Below the pieces are notes generated by a model, which worked only from the letters and a program-made list of their open reading frames with translations, was not told where the DNA came from and searched no databases. This document shows positions 1 to 5,321 of a stretch of 7,559 bases of DNA, in pieces. The translations under genes and the position numbers were made by a program. This stretch comes from Methylophilales bacterium (lineage in GTDB: Bacteria; Pseudomonadota; Gammaproteobacteria; Burkholderiales; Methylophilaceae), in contig JABMNG010000131.1 in the NCBI GenBank assembly GCA_013205275.1, forward strand, positions 1 through 7,559, given 5' to 3'. Numbering within the stretch: the first letter of the stretch is position 1; each line of letters starts with the position of its first letter.

Positions 1-535
1 ATTTATTCTTAATCGCATTAAATAAGCAAATTTCTTCTTCTGTCTTAGGATGCCCTAACACAGAGATATCTTTTTCAGCTTTAACGCCCAAATGCAGCAA
101 CAAAGTTGCATCCCCACCGTCGTCTAGAATCATATTGGTATAGCTACCATCAGCCCATTCGAATATACGGTGCGTAAAATCCCAGTATTCATCCAAATTT
201 TCACCTTTAAAAGCAAAGACTGGGGTGCCACCTTTAGCGATTGCGGCAGCGGCATGATCCTGTGTGGAGTAAATGTTACAAGAAGCCCATCTCACTTCAG
301 CGCCTAAGTCGATTAACGTTTCAATCAATACCGCAGTTTGAATTGTCATGTGAAGTGATCCAGTAATACGGGCCCCTTTGAGGGGCTTTTCTTTTGAAAA
401 TTCCTCACGAATTTTCATTAGACCTGGCATTTCGGTCTCAGCAATAGCGATCTCTCTTCGACCAAAATCGGCTAAAGCGATATCGGCAATAATGTAATCT
501 TGATTGGTTAAATTTGATTCAGTCACTGTATTCAT
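1..535 (-). CDS. ahcY: Adenosylhomocysteinase (SAH hydrolase), N-terminal 178 residues; 3' end cut by window edge
   Basis: Hydrolyses S-adenosylhomocysteine to adenosine and homocysteine in the cytoplasm, removing the inhibitory product of SAM-dependent methylation. The 178 visible codons carry family signatures: FGRREIAIAETEMPGLM (residues 24-40), the substrate-binding TGSLHMTIQTAVLIETL segment (58-74), EVRWASCNIYSTQDHAAAA (80-98), and DDGGDATLLLH (138-148), where the family has an active-site aspartate. The NAD-binding half lies beyond position 1. An in-frame ATG exists at 541, but ATG 535 is preferred because AAGGA (545-541) lies 5 nt upstream of it, whereas that motif overlaps the 541 ATG. 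The gene follows metK on the same strand and is preceded by a SAH riboswitch, which independently supports the call. No damage is seen in the visible part. Confidence 0.97.
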   Translation of the reverse strand, partial: MNTVTESNLTNQDYIIADIALADFGRREIAIAETEMPGLMKIREEFSKEKPLKGARITGSLHMTIQTAVLIETLIDLGAEVRWASCNIYSTQDHAAAAIAKGGTPVFAFKGENLDEYWDFTHRIFEWADGSYTNMILDDGGDATLLLHLGVKAEKDISVLGHPKTEEEICLFNAIKNK

Positions 536-545
536 TTTCATCCTT

Positions 546-601
546 AAAAATAAATGTGACCAGCGGGATATTAGGTTCACCGAACATCCTGCGACTGGCA
601 C
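546..601 (-). terminator. Hairpin plus U-tract between the SAH aptamer and ahcY; candidate riboswitch expression platform
   Basis: On the minus strand, 601-595 (GTGCCAG) pairs with 563-556 (CTGGTCAC) with one bulged U. Inside this, GGAT (589-586) pairs with ATCC (569-566), and GTTC (585-582) with GAAC (578-575) around a GGU loop. The stem is followed at once by ATTTATTTTT (555-546), then by the ahcY Shine-Dalgarno AAGGA. A stable stem followed by a U-rich run is the form of an intrinsic terminator, and its place between aptamer and start codon suits a transcription-controlling platform. The U-tract is interrupted by an A, and no folding energy was computed. It could instead be a plain leader hairpin. 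Confidence 0.5.
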
Positions 602-610
602 AGAAAATTA

Positions 611-676
611 GCGAACGCAGTTTACAATAAAATTGTATTCCAAGCCTGGGAATGATTCTCGCAGCGCTCCTCGGAA
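611..676 (-). promoter_or_regulatory. SAH riboswitch aptamer in the ahcY leader
   Basis: Matches the S-adenosylhomocysteine riboswitch architecture known upstream of ahcY in Proteobacteria. Read 5' to 3' on the minus strand: TTCCGAG (676-670) forms P1 with CTTGGAA (644-638), seven pairs including one G-U. The conserved GAGCGCTGC core follows (from 669), and CCCAGG precedes the 3' P1 strand. TACAAT/ATTGTA (637-623) makes the small P4 hairpin. GCGTTC (618-613) pairs with GAGCGC (669-664) to make the pseudoknot. All elements occur in the expected order and spacing. In studied members, SAH binding raises expression of SAH-recycling genes, so ahcY should be turned on when SAH builds up. Confidence 0.93.
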
Positions 677-682
677 GAGTTA

Positions 683-711
683 ATTTTAATACAAAGCTTC
701 ATAAAAAACAA
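683..711 (-). promoter_or_regulatory. Candidate sigma-70 promoter for the ahcY leader
   Basis: On the minus strand, TTGTTT (711-706) and TAAAAT (688-683) are separated by exactly 17 bp. The -10 matches consensus at 5 of 6 positions; the -35 at 3 of 6. A start about 7 nt after the -10 falls near 676, the first base of riboswitch stem P1. That coincidence makes the promoter more believable than the hexamers alone. It implies that ahcY has its own transcript with a leader of about 140 nt, in addition to any read-through from metK. Confidence 0.55.
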
Positions 712-743
712 TTAGATAGGATTAATTATTTTTGAAGCTGTAT
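689..743. repeat. Imperfect inverted repeat across the metK stop codon
   Basis: The left arm ATACAAAGCTTCA (689-701) is matched by the right arm TGAAGCTGTAT (733-743) with a 2-nt bulge. Pairing can continue inward through the A/T runs (about 703-715 with 721-732), leaving a loop of about 8 nt. On the minus strand it could fold as a long A/U-rich hairpin covering the last metK codons and the -35 of the ahcY promoter. It might attenuate metK read-through or protect the metK 3' end. No U-tract follows the stem, so I do not call it an intrinsic terminator. Confidence 0.4.
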
Positions 744-1877
744 TTTCTTGTCTAAATTTTCCCAGGTAAATTCAGGTTCATCTCGTCCAAAATGTCCATA
801 GGCGGCTGTTTTTCTGTAAATTGGCCTCAATAAATCAAGCATCTCCACAATGCCTTTGGGCCTTAAATCAAAGTTTTCAAGCACAAGGTTTGAAATTTCA
901 TTCTCTGTTAATTTACTGGTTCCGAAAGTATCTACCATCACAGAGGTAGGCTTAGCAACACCAATAGCATAAGAAATTTGTACCAAACATTTTTCCGCAA
1001 GACCTGCCGCTACAATATTTTTAGCCACATAACGAGCTGCGTATGCTGCTGAGCGATCAACCTTAGTCGGGTCTTTACCAGAAAATGCACCGCCTCCATG
1101 CGGGGCAGCGCCCCCATAAGTATCGACTATAATTTTTCTTCCTGTTAGTCCACAATCGCCTTGAGGCCCACCAATAACAAATCGTCCCGTAGGATTAATT
1201 AAGTATTTAATGTCGCCCTTGATCAACTCTTTTGGGAGAACCGGCATAATAATTTCTTCAATAACAGACTCTCTTAGGGCTTCTAATCCGATTTCCGGTG
1301 AATGTTGTGTTGACAGGACAACAGTATCAATACGATAAGGCTGGTCATTCTTATATTCAATTGTGACTTGCGATTTTGCATCCGGTCTTAACCAAGGCAA
1401 GCGTCCATCTTTTCTAATCATCGCCTGTCTCTCAACTAGACGATGTGATAGCCAAATTGGAAGAGGCATTAACACATCCGTTTCATTACAGGCATAACCA
1501 AACATTATTCCTTGATCGCCAGCGCCTTGGTCTAACGGATCATCCATCGCACCATCCACACCTTGTCCAATATCAGGAGACTGTTCGCCATACTTAACCA
1601 TGACCTCACAAGTTTTATAATCAATCCCATAATCTTCATTGTCATACCCAATCGATTGCAGGGTGTCCCTGGCGACCTTGGCATAATCAACCTTAGCTGT
1701 AGTAGTAATTTCACCAGCTAGGACTACAAGGTTCGTTGCAGTTAAGGTTTCAGCTGCAACTCTCGCTGCTGGATCTTGTGTCAGAATAGCATCAAGGACA
1801 GCATCTGAAATTTGATCGGAAACTTTATCAGGGTGCCCTTCTGAGACCGATTCAGACGTAAATAAATAATCTTTCAT
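726..1877 (-). CDS. metK: S-adenosylmethionine synthetase (methionine adenosyltransferase), 383 aa
   Basis: Makes S-adenosylmethionine from methionine and ATP in the cytoplasm, releasing phosphate and pyrophosphate; the family enzyme is a tetramer using Mg2+ and K+. The protein is full length for the bacterial family (about 384 residues). It begins MKDYLFTSESVSEGHPDKVSD with the N-terminal GHPDK at 14-18 (catalytic His15, metal-binding Asp17). It has EVMVKYGEQSPDIGQGVD (91-108), the GAGDQG signature at 118-123, CGLTGRK at 242-248, and the glycine-rich GGGAFSGKDPTKVDRS loop at 261-276 with the conserved lysines. The start fits the family N-terminus exactly, although no clear Shine-Dalgarno precedes it (the region before the ATG is A/T only). 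It diverges from dapF and is followed by ahcY on the same strand, pairing SAM synthesis with SAH disposal. Confidence 0.98.
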   Translation of the reverse strand: MKDYLFTSESVSEGHPDKVSDQISDAVLDAILTQDPAARVAAETLTATNLVVLAGEITTTAKVDYAKVARDTLQSIGYDNEDYGIDYKTCEVMVKYGEQSPDIGQGVDGAMDDPLDQGAGDQGIMFGYACNETDVLMPLPIWLSHRLVERQAMIRKDGRLPWLRPDAKSQVTIEYKNDQPYRIDTVVLSTQHSPEIGLEALRESVIEEIIMPVLPKELIKGDIKYLINPTGRFVIGGPQGDCGLTGRKIIVDTYGGAAPHGGGAFSGKDPTKVDRSAAYAARYVAKNIVAAGLAEKCLVQISYAIGVAKPTSVMVDTFGTSKLTENEISNLVLENFDLRPKGIVEMLDLLRPIYRKTAAYGHFGRDEPEFTWENLDKKIQLQK

Positions 1878-1945
1878 ATTTTATATTCAATCAAAAATTT
1901 TATAATAAGTCGATAGAATAGCAAATCATCAGGTTAAAATACAGC
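1878..1945. promoter_or_regulatory. Divergent A+T-rich promoter region between metK and dapF
   Basis: This 68-bp spacer must hold the promoters of both divergent genes. A perfect -10 hexamer TATAAT lies at 1901-1906 on the plus strand and would start dapF transcription near 1913; the -35 position upstream (about 1878-1883) is a poor match. The same block read on the minus strand gives TATTAT and TATAAA, usable as a -10 for metK, again without a good -35. The two promoters appear to overlap, so they may compete or share an activator. No operator palindrome is evident. Confidence 0.4.
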
Positions 1946-2782
1946 ATGAATATTCCTTTTACAAAAATGCACGGGGCCGGTAATGACTTCATCGTTCTCG
2001 ATCAAATCAATGTGAACTATAAGCTCTCATCAGCACAAATAAAATCATTGGCACATCGCCAGCTAGGTATCGGTTTTGACCAGCTACTTATTGTTGAAAA
2101 ATCTGTGTTACCTTCAGCTGAATTTAAATATCGTATTTTCAATTCTGATGGAAATGAGGTTGAGCATTGTGGAAATGGTGCTAGATGCTTTTTCCTATTC
2201 TTAAAAAGTAGTGGCATTACAAACAAAAAAACAATAGCTGTTGAAACTAAATCTGGCGTAATTTCATTATCTTTTGATGCGGATAATCTAATTGCAGTCA
2301 ATATGGGCTTTGCAAAAAATAATTTTGAGGAGATTCCATTTTTTTCGGAAGTCAATTCAAAAAACATTGTTTCCATCAATAATGTTGATTATCCTTTTTA
2401 CCCCATTTCTATTGGCAATCCTCACGCTGTGATTAAACTAGATTCCTTAGACAATATTGATTTTTCATTGACTGGGAAACAGCTGCAGCAATCGGGTTCC
2501 TTTCCTAACAGTGTGAATGTAGGATTTTTAAAAATTATTAATAAAAATGAGATAGCGCTCAAAGTTTATGAAAGAGGGAGTGGTTTAACTTTAGCCTGTG
2601 GGACGGGTGCATGTGCTGCCTCAATTATCAGCATTCAAAATGGCTGGGTTACAAGTCCAGTAACGGTTCATATGGATGGGGGTGATCTTGTTATTAAATG
2701 GGCTCCTGACCAACCTGCGACCCTTATCGGGCCGGCTAAAATTGTATTTGAGGGAGAATTTGATTTACAAAATTTTAAATAA
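1946..2782 (+). CDS. dapF: Diaminopimelate epimerase, 278 aa
   Basis: Converts LL-diaminopimelate to meso-diaminopimelate, the precursor of lysine and of the peptidoglycan cross-linking residue; it is a cytoplasmic, cofactor-independent two-cysteine racemase. Both catalytic cysteines are present in their motifs: Cys75 in EHCGNGARC (73-81) and Cys218 in ACGTGACAA (217-225). Other signatures are KMHGAGNDFIVLD (7-19), FNSDGNEVE (65-73), GNPHAV (157-162) and ERGSG (209-213). The length is normal for the family. ATG 1946 is chosen over the Met at residue 8 because the residues before KMHGAGNDF belong to the first beta strand of the family. The ribosome binding site is weak (an AGG about 12 nt upstream). 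Its stop codon abuts the xerC start, so the two are surely cotranscribed. Confidence 0.98.
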   Translation: MNIPFTKMHGAGNDFIVLDQINVNYKLSSAQIKSLAHRQLGIGFDQLLIVEKSVLPSAEFKYRIFNSDGNEVEHCGNGARCFFLFLKSSGITNKKTIAVETKSGVISLSFDADNLIAVNMGFAKNNFEEIPFFSEVNSKNIVSINNVDYPFYPISIGNPHAVIKLDSLDNIDFSLTGKQLQQSGSFPNSVNVGFLKIINKNEIALKVYERGSGLTLACGTGACAASIISIQNGWVTSPVTVHMDGGDLVIKWAPDQPATLIGPAKIVFEGEFDLQNFK

Positions 2783-3673
2783 ATGACCAATCAAGAATAC
2801 ATTCAACACTATTTAGAATTTATCAAGTTTGAAAAACGACTTAGCCCCCTAACCGTTAAAAGTTACCTACGCGATATAGGCATTTTACTAGAGACTCCAC
2901 CAAAAAAATTATTAGCCGACTTCTCTATTGACGACATCAGAAGAAATGTTTCTATATTGCATGCGAAGGGACTTAACGGCAAATCATTATCTAGGATGAT
3001 TTCGGCCTGGCGCAGTTTGTTTGATTTCTTAAATCAACGCTTTCATTTTAAACACAACCCCGCATTAAGCATTAGGGCTCCAAAGGATAAAAAACAGCTT
3101 CCTCAAACGCTCTCTATTGATCAAACGGTGAAATTGGTCAGCATTTCAGACTCTTCATTCCTAGGAATTCGTGATCATGCTATTTTGGAGCTTTTTTACT
3201 CCTCTGGCCTTAGGCTGTCAGAGCTCATTAATCTAAAGGTCGAAGATATCAATTTTTCAGAGCAAACAGTTACTGTTCTAGGCAAGGGAAACAAAAGCAG
3301 AATAGTTCCGACTGGGGGTCAGGCAATCAACGCGATTCAAAAATGGCTGGAATTAAGAAAAATAATCAAGAATATCGACTCAGAGCACTCAATATTATTT
3401 TTAGGAAAAGGTGGCCGACCTCTAAGTGCGAGGGCCGTTCAGTATCGATTAAAAATTTGGGCAATCAAACAAGGGGTGCCCGAAAATATTCACCCGCACC
3501 TATTGAGACATAGTTTTGCTACTCATATCCTTCAGTCCAGCCAAGATTTAAGAGCCGTTCAGGAATTACTTGGGCATGCTAACATTAGCACAACACAAAT
3601 ATACACTCATCTCGACTTTCAGCATTTATCCAAAATATATGATAAATCTCATCCCCGCGCAAAAAAGAAATAA
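2783..3673 (+). CDS. xerC: Tyrosine recombinase XerC, 296 aa
   Basis: Site-specific recombinase acting with XerD at dif to resolve chromosome dimers at cell division. It has an N-terminal SAM-like core-binding domain (about 5-90) and a C-terminal catalytic domain (about 105-290). All catalytic residues are seen: Arg144 in SSGLRLSEL, Lys168 in VLGKGNKSR, His239 and Arg242 in HPHLLRHSFATH, His265 in LGHANISTT, and the nucleophile Tyr274 in IYTH. XerC rather than XerD is inferred from its place after dapF, the standard proteobacterial arrangement. The ATG follows the dapF TAA with no gap and has no Shine-Dalgarno, so translation probably depends on coupling to dapF. The DUF484 gene that commonly sits between dapF and xerC is absent. 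It could in principle be a phage-type integrase, but the context and normal length argue against that. Confidence 0.94.
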   Translation: MTNQEYIQHYLEFIKFEKRLSPLTVKSYLRDIGILLETPPKKLLADFSIDDIRRNVSILHAKGLNGKSLSRMISAWRSLFDFLNQRFHFKHNPALSIRAPKDKKQLPQTLSIDQTVKLVSISDSSFLGIRDHAILELFYSSGLRLSELINLKVEDINFSEQTVTVLGKGNKSRIVPTGGQAINAIQKWLELRKIIKNIDSEHSILFLGKGGRPLSARAVQYRLKIWAIKQGVPENIHPHLLRHSFATHILQSSQDLRAVQELLGHANISTTQIYTHLDFQHLSKIYDKSHPRAKKK

Positions 3674-3699
3674 TCAATAGCTATCAATAGAGTATTGAT
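3673..3699 (+). repeat. Short direct repeat and A/T hairpin after xerC
   Basis: ATCAATAG occurs at 3673-3680 and again at 3683-3690. The second copy also pairs with what follows: ATCAATA (3683-3689) and TATTGAT (3693-3699) form a perfect 7-bp stem around a GAG loop. The stem is A/T-rich and no T-run follows, so it is at best a weak terminator for dapF-xerC. Its right arm overlaps the -35 of the next promoter. Confidence 0.45.
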
Positions 3700-3723
3700 G
3701 GGTTTAGTAATTTAAATTATAGT
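3695..3723 (+). promoter_or_regulatory. Candidate sigma-70 promoter for the coiled-coil gene and zapA
   Basis: TTGATG (3695-3700) and TATAGT (3718-3723) are separated by exactly 17 bp. The -35 matches TTGACA at 4 of 6 positions and the -10 matches TATAAT at 5 of 6. The expected transcription start (6-8 nt after the -10) falls at about 3729-3731, on the ATG of the next gene, so the message would have no 5' leader. Confidence 0.55.
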
Positions 3724-3729
3724 GAATAG

Positions 3730-3930
3730 ATGGACGAACAAATTAACTCCCTTGAAACCAAACTTAACCTTTTGGTTGATAAAATAGAAGCTCTGAAAAA
3801 TGAGAATTCAGAAATAAAGCCAAGCCTTTATCGTGCCCAGGAAGAAAATACCTTATTAAGAGCTAAAATTAATGAGGCGACTATAAAGATCGAGAATTTA
3901 TTAGCTCAAATTCCGGATTCTGTAATATGA
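3730..3930 (+). CDS. Small coiled-coil protein upstream of zapA (TIGR02449-like), 66 aa
   Basis: A 66-residue, highly charged protein predicted to be almost entirely one coiled coil: hydrophobic residues recur in heptad spacing (for example I5, L8, L12, L15, I19, L22) from about residue 2 to 60, with Lys and Glu between. There is no signal peptide or membrane segment. Small coiled-coil proteins of this size (TIGR02449 family) are commonly encoded directly before zapA in Beta- and Gammaproteobacteria. The role is unproven; a ZapB-like partner in division-ring assembly is plausible from form and place only. The stop overlaps the zapA start (ATGA at 3927-3930), so the two are translationally coupled. 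There is no Shine-Dalgarno before the ATG, consistent with the leaderless promoter arrangement. Confidence 0.85.
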   Translation: MDEQINSLETKLNLLVDKIEALKNENSEIKPSLYRAQEENTLLRAKINEATIKIENLLAQIPDSVI

Positions 3931-4211
3931 CAAAACAAATTGAAGCAAAAATTTTAGGTCGTGATTTTAGTGTGGGGTGCCCAGACAATGAGGAAGAAAA
4001 CTTACTAAAATCTATTAACTATTTAAACCATAAGATAGAAGAAGTACAAAAAATAGGTGGGATAATTGGGGTAGATAAGACAATTATTATGGCCGCCCTT
4101 AACATTACTCATGAATATCTCAATCAAGGCAATAACCAAGATATTCACACCGTAGGCTACAAAGATAAACTCTCTCAACTTAATCGAATTCTTGACCAAG
4201 CTTTAGAATAA
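3927..4211 (+). CDS. zapA: Cell division protein ZapA, 94 aa
   Basis: Cytoplasmic protein that binds FtsZ and bundles its protofilaments, stabilising the Z-ring. The sequence fits the family: an N-terminal beta part with ILGRDFSVGCPDNEEENLLKS (about 9-29), then KIEEVQKIGGIIGVDKTIIMAALNITHEYL, matching the family's RE.G.V.G..R.AVMAALN..HELL region, and a C-terminal helix suited to the coiled-coil tetramer. Length is near the usual 95-105 residues. The start is set by the 4-base overlap with the preceding coiled-coil gene. 6S RNA follows on the same strand, the classic zapA-ssrS arrangement of Beta- and Gammaproteobacteria, which supports the call. Confidence 0.93.
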   Translation: MTKQIEAKILGRDFSVGCPDNEEENLLKSINYLNHKIEEVQKIGGIIGVDKTIIMAALNITHEYLNQGNNQDIHTVGYKDKLSQLNRILDQALE

Positions 4212-4220
4212 AGATTAAAT
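4192..4220 (+). promoter_or_regulatory. Candidate promoter for 6S RNA within the end of zapA
   Basis: TTGACC (4192-4197, 5 of 6 to consensus) and TTAAAT (4215-4220, 4 of 6) are 17 bp apart. They predict a start near 4227-4228, about 12 nt before the 6S closing stem, implying a short precursor that is trimmed. A better -10, TACAAT (4221-4226), lies just downstream but has no good -35 at the right distance; it would start within the T-run at 4231-4239. Confidence 0.4.
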
Positions 4221-4239
4221 TACAATTAAGTTTTTTTTT

Positions 4240-4419
4240 GGAGTTGCTTAGACTATTAATTCCTTGAACTAGTCTATAGCATCGGTTTTAAACATTCAGA
4301 TGCGGTGTGATCGCTCACGATTGGGTAACCTTTTAAGGGCTCTTGGCGAGCGAACCTTAAGCTTCTTAGTTTATTACCACTTGAACTTTTTGGTTCAGGA
4401 TGCTGGTCTAGGCAACCCC
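4240..4419 (+). ncRNA. ssrS: 6S RNA
   Basis: Regulatory RNA that imitates an open promoter, binds sigma-70 RNA polymerase and serves as template for product RNA when growth resumes. The ends pair: 4240-4255 with 4404-4419 forms 15 pairs in 16 positions (two G-U, one A-C mismatch). Inside, CCTTGAAC (4262-4269) can pair with GGTTCAGG (4392-4399) with one bulge, or TGAAC/GTTCA near 4382-4397 can form the alternative 3' hairpin also seen in E. coli 6S. The far end has TCGCTC (4311-4316) paired with GAGCGA (4348-4353), leaving large unpaired flanks on both sides as the central bubble. The length of 180 nt is close to the 184 nt of E. coli. It sits directly after zapA on the same strand, the conserved position. 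T9 before (4231-4239) and A8 after (4420-4427) could extend the stem. Confidence 0.9.
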
Positions 4420-4435
4420 AAAAAAAATTATTTTT
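4420..4435. terminator. A8-TTA-T5 element between 6S RNA and DUF2237
   Basis: The run AAAAAAAA, TTA, TTTTT lies between the converging 6S RNA and DUF2237 genes. On the plus strand it follows the 6S stem closely and ends in T5; on the minus strand the DUF2237 stop codon is followed by T8. It could act as a weak two-way termination site, but there is no G/C stem of its own, so this is tentative. Confidence 0.3.
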
Positions 4436-4793
4436 GTAATTGATGGTATTCCAAATCTGCCATTGTGATAATTTCAAGGGCGCCCTCATGTGTTGCATTT
4501 AGAATCACTGGTGGGGCACAACCATCTTCTGAGGCCTCAAGCCATCGACTGGCACATAAACACCAATGGTCTCCAGCTACTAAGCCTGGGAAGTTAAACT
4601 CCGCCCTGGGTGTTACCAGATCATTTCCTTTTTCTTTTGAATACGACAAAAATGCATCGTTTACTTCCACGCATACGGTATGTTGGCCCGAATCAGACTG
4701 GCATTGATCACACAGGCCGTCTCTAAAATAACCTGTAATTGGTTCTAAGCTACAAACCTCTAATGAGCCTCCTAAAACATTTTTCTTCCCCAT
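4428..4793 (-). CDS. DUF2237 family protein, 121 aa
   Basis: A conserved bacterial protein of unknown function, full length for the family. The family pattern is clear: NVLGGSLEVCS (5-15), PITGYFRDGLC (18-28), SGQHTVCVEV (35-44), FLSYSKEKGNDLVTP (48-62), FPGLVAGDHWCLCASRW (68-84) and APPVILNATHEGALEII (93-109). The conserved cysteines at 14, 28, 41, 78 and 80, plus 31 and 92, with the fixed His39, Trp77 and His102, suggest a metal site or redox centre, but no biochemical role is established that I know of. It has no signal peptide. A good ribosome binding site, GGAGG, lies 9 nt before the ATG. It diverges from the EVE gene and converges on 6S RNA, ending 8 bases past it. Confidence 0.88.
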   Translation of the reverse strand: MGKKNVLGGSLEVCSLEPITGYFRDGLCDQCQSDSGQHTVCVEVNDAFLSYSKEKGNDLVTPRAEFNFPGLVAGDHWCLCASRWLEASEDGCAPPVILNATHEGALEIITMADLEYHQLQK

Positions 4794-4858
4794 CTTTTAC
4801 TTCCTCCATTAAACTTAAACTAACATATCAAAAACAAACTCTATTTAGGAAAATTTTT
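4794..4858. promoter_or_regulatory. Divergent spacer between the DUF2237 and EVE genes
   Basis: These 65 bp, A+T-rich, must carry the start signals of both flanking genes. I can see the two ribosome binding sites (GGAGG for the minus-strand gene, AGGA for the plus-strand gene). No well-spaced -35/-10 pair is clear on either strand, and no palindromic operator is seen. Confidence 0.3.
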
Positions 4859-5320
4859 ATGCGCTACTGGTTAATGAAATCTGAGCCTACTGATTTTTCA
4901 ATTGATGATCTTGAAAAGTCCCCTAACCAATCAATCGATTGGTATGGCATCAGAAATTATCAAGCAAGAAATTTCATGAGGGATGAGATGTCATTGGGTG
5001 ATCTTGCTTTCTTTTATCACTCAAATTGCAAAAATCCAGGAATCGTCGGTGTGATGAAGATCACAAAGCTTGCCTATCCTGATCGACTTCAGTTCCAGAA
5101 AAATCATAAATATTTTGACCCAAAATCCAACAATGAAAATCCACGATGGCTTTGTGTTGATGTTACTTTTATTAAAAAAACGCCATTGCTTGAATTACAA
5201 GTCCTCAGAAATTACTCAGAACTTAAAAGTATGAAGATCTTGCAAAAGGGCAATCGGTTATCAATTACCCCTGTCACAAAAAATGAATGGGATTTCATTA
5301 ATCTTATTTTAACTGACTAA
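4859..5320 (+). CDS. EVE domain-containing protein, 153 aa
   Basis: A single EVE domain, a PUA-like fold that in characterised relatives recognises modified bases in DNA or RNA (the human homologue is THYN1). The bacterial single-domain proteins have no settled function. Signatures: YWLMKSEP at 3-10, DWYGIRNYQARNFMR (27-41), FFYHSNCKNPGIVGV (51-65), FDPKS (86-90), PRWLCVDV (95-102) and a closing RLSITPV (133-139). Length about 150 is usual. The frame stays open upstream to an ATG at 4739, but ATG 4859 is chosen: it has AGGA about 9 nt upstream, the family begins with this MxYWLMKSEP, and the longer version would overlap the DUF2237 coding region. It converges with the propeller gene, with one base between the stops. 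Confidence 0.92.
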   Translation: MRYWLMKSEPTDFSIDDLEKSPNQSIDWYGIRNYQARNFMRDEMSLGDLAFFYHSNCKNPGIVGVMKITKLAYPDRLQFQKNHKYFDPKSNNENPRWLCVDVTFIKKTPLLELQVLRNYSELKSMKILQKGNRLSITPVTKNEWDFINLILTD

Positions 5321-5321
5321 A

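Noticed and set aside
2017..2379. A 120-codon minus-strand reading frame within dapF
   Set aside because: Antisense to a clear dapF with both catalytic cysteines; no recognisable domain.
2783..3673. The tyrosine recombinase as a mark of an integrated element
   Set aside because: Its position after dapF, its housekeeping XerC length, and the absence of att-like repeats, phage genes or compositional change all point to chromosomal XerC.
4274..4498. A 74-codon minus-strand reading frame
   Set aside because: It lies mostly antisense to 6S RNA and overlaps the DUF2237 gene; no family features.
4739..4858. A 40-residue N-terminal extension of the EVE protein
   Set aside because: It overlaps the DUF2237 coding region on the other strand, lacks family similarity, and the ATG at 4859 has its own ribosome binding site and the family N-terminus.
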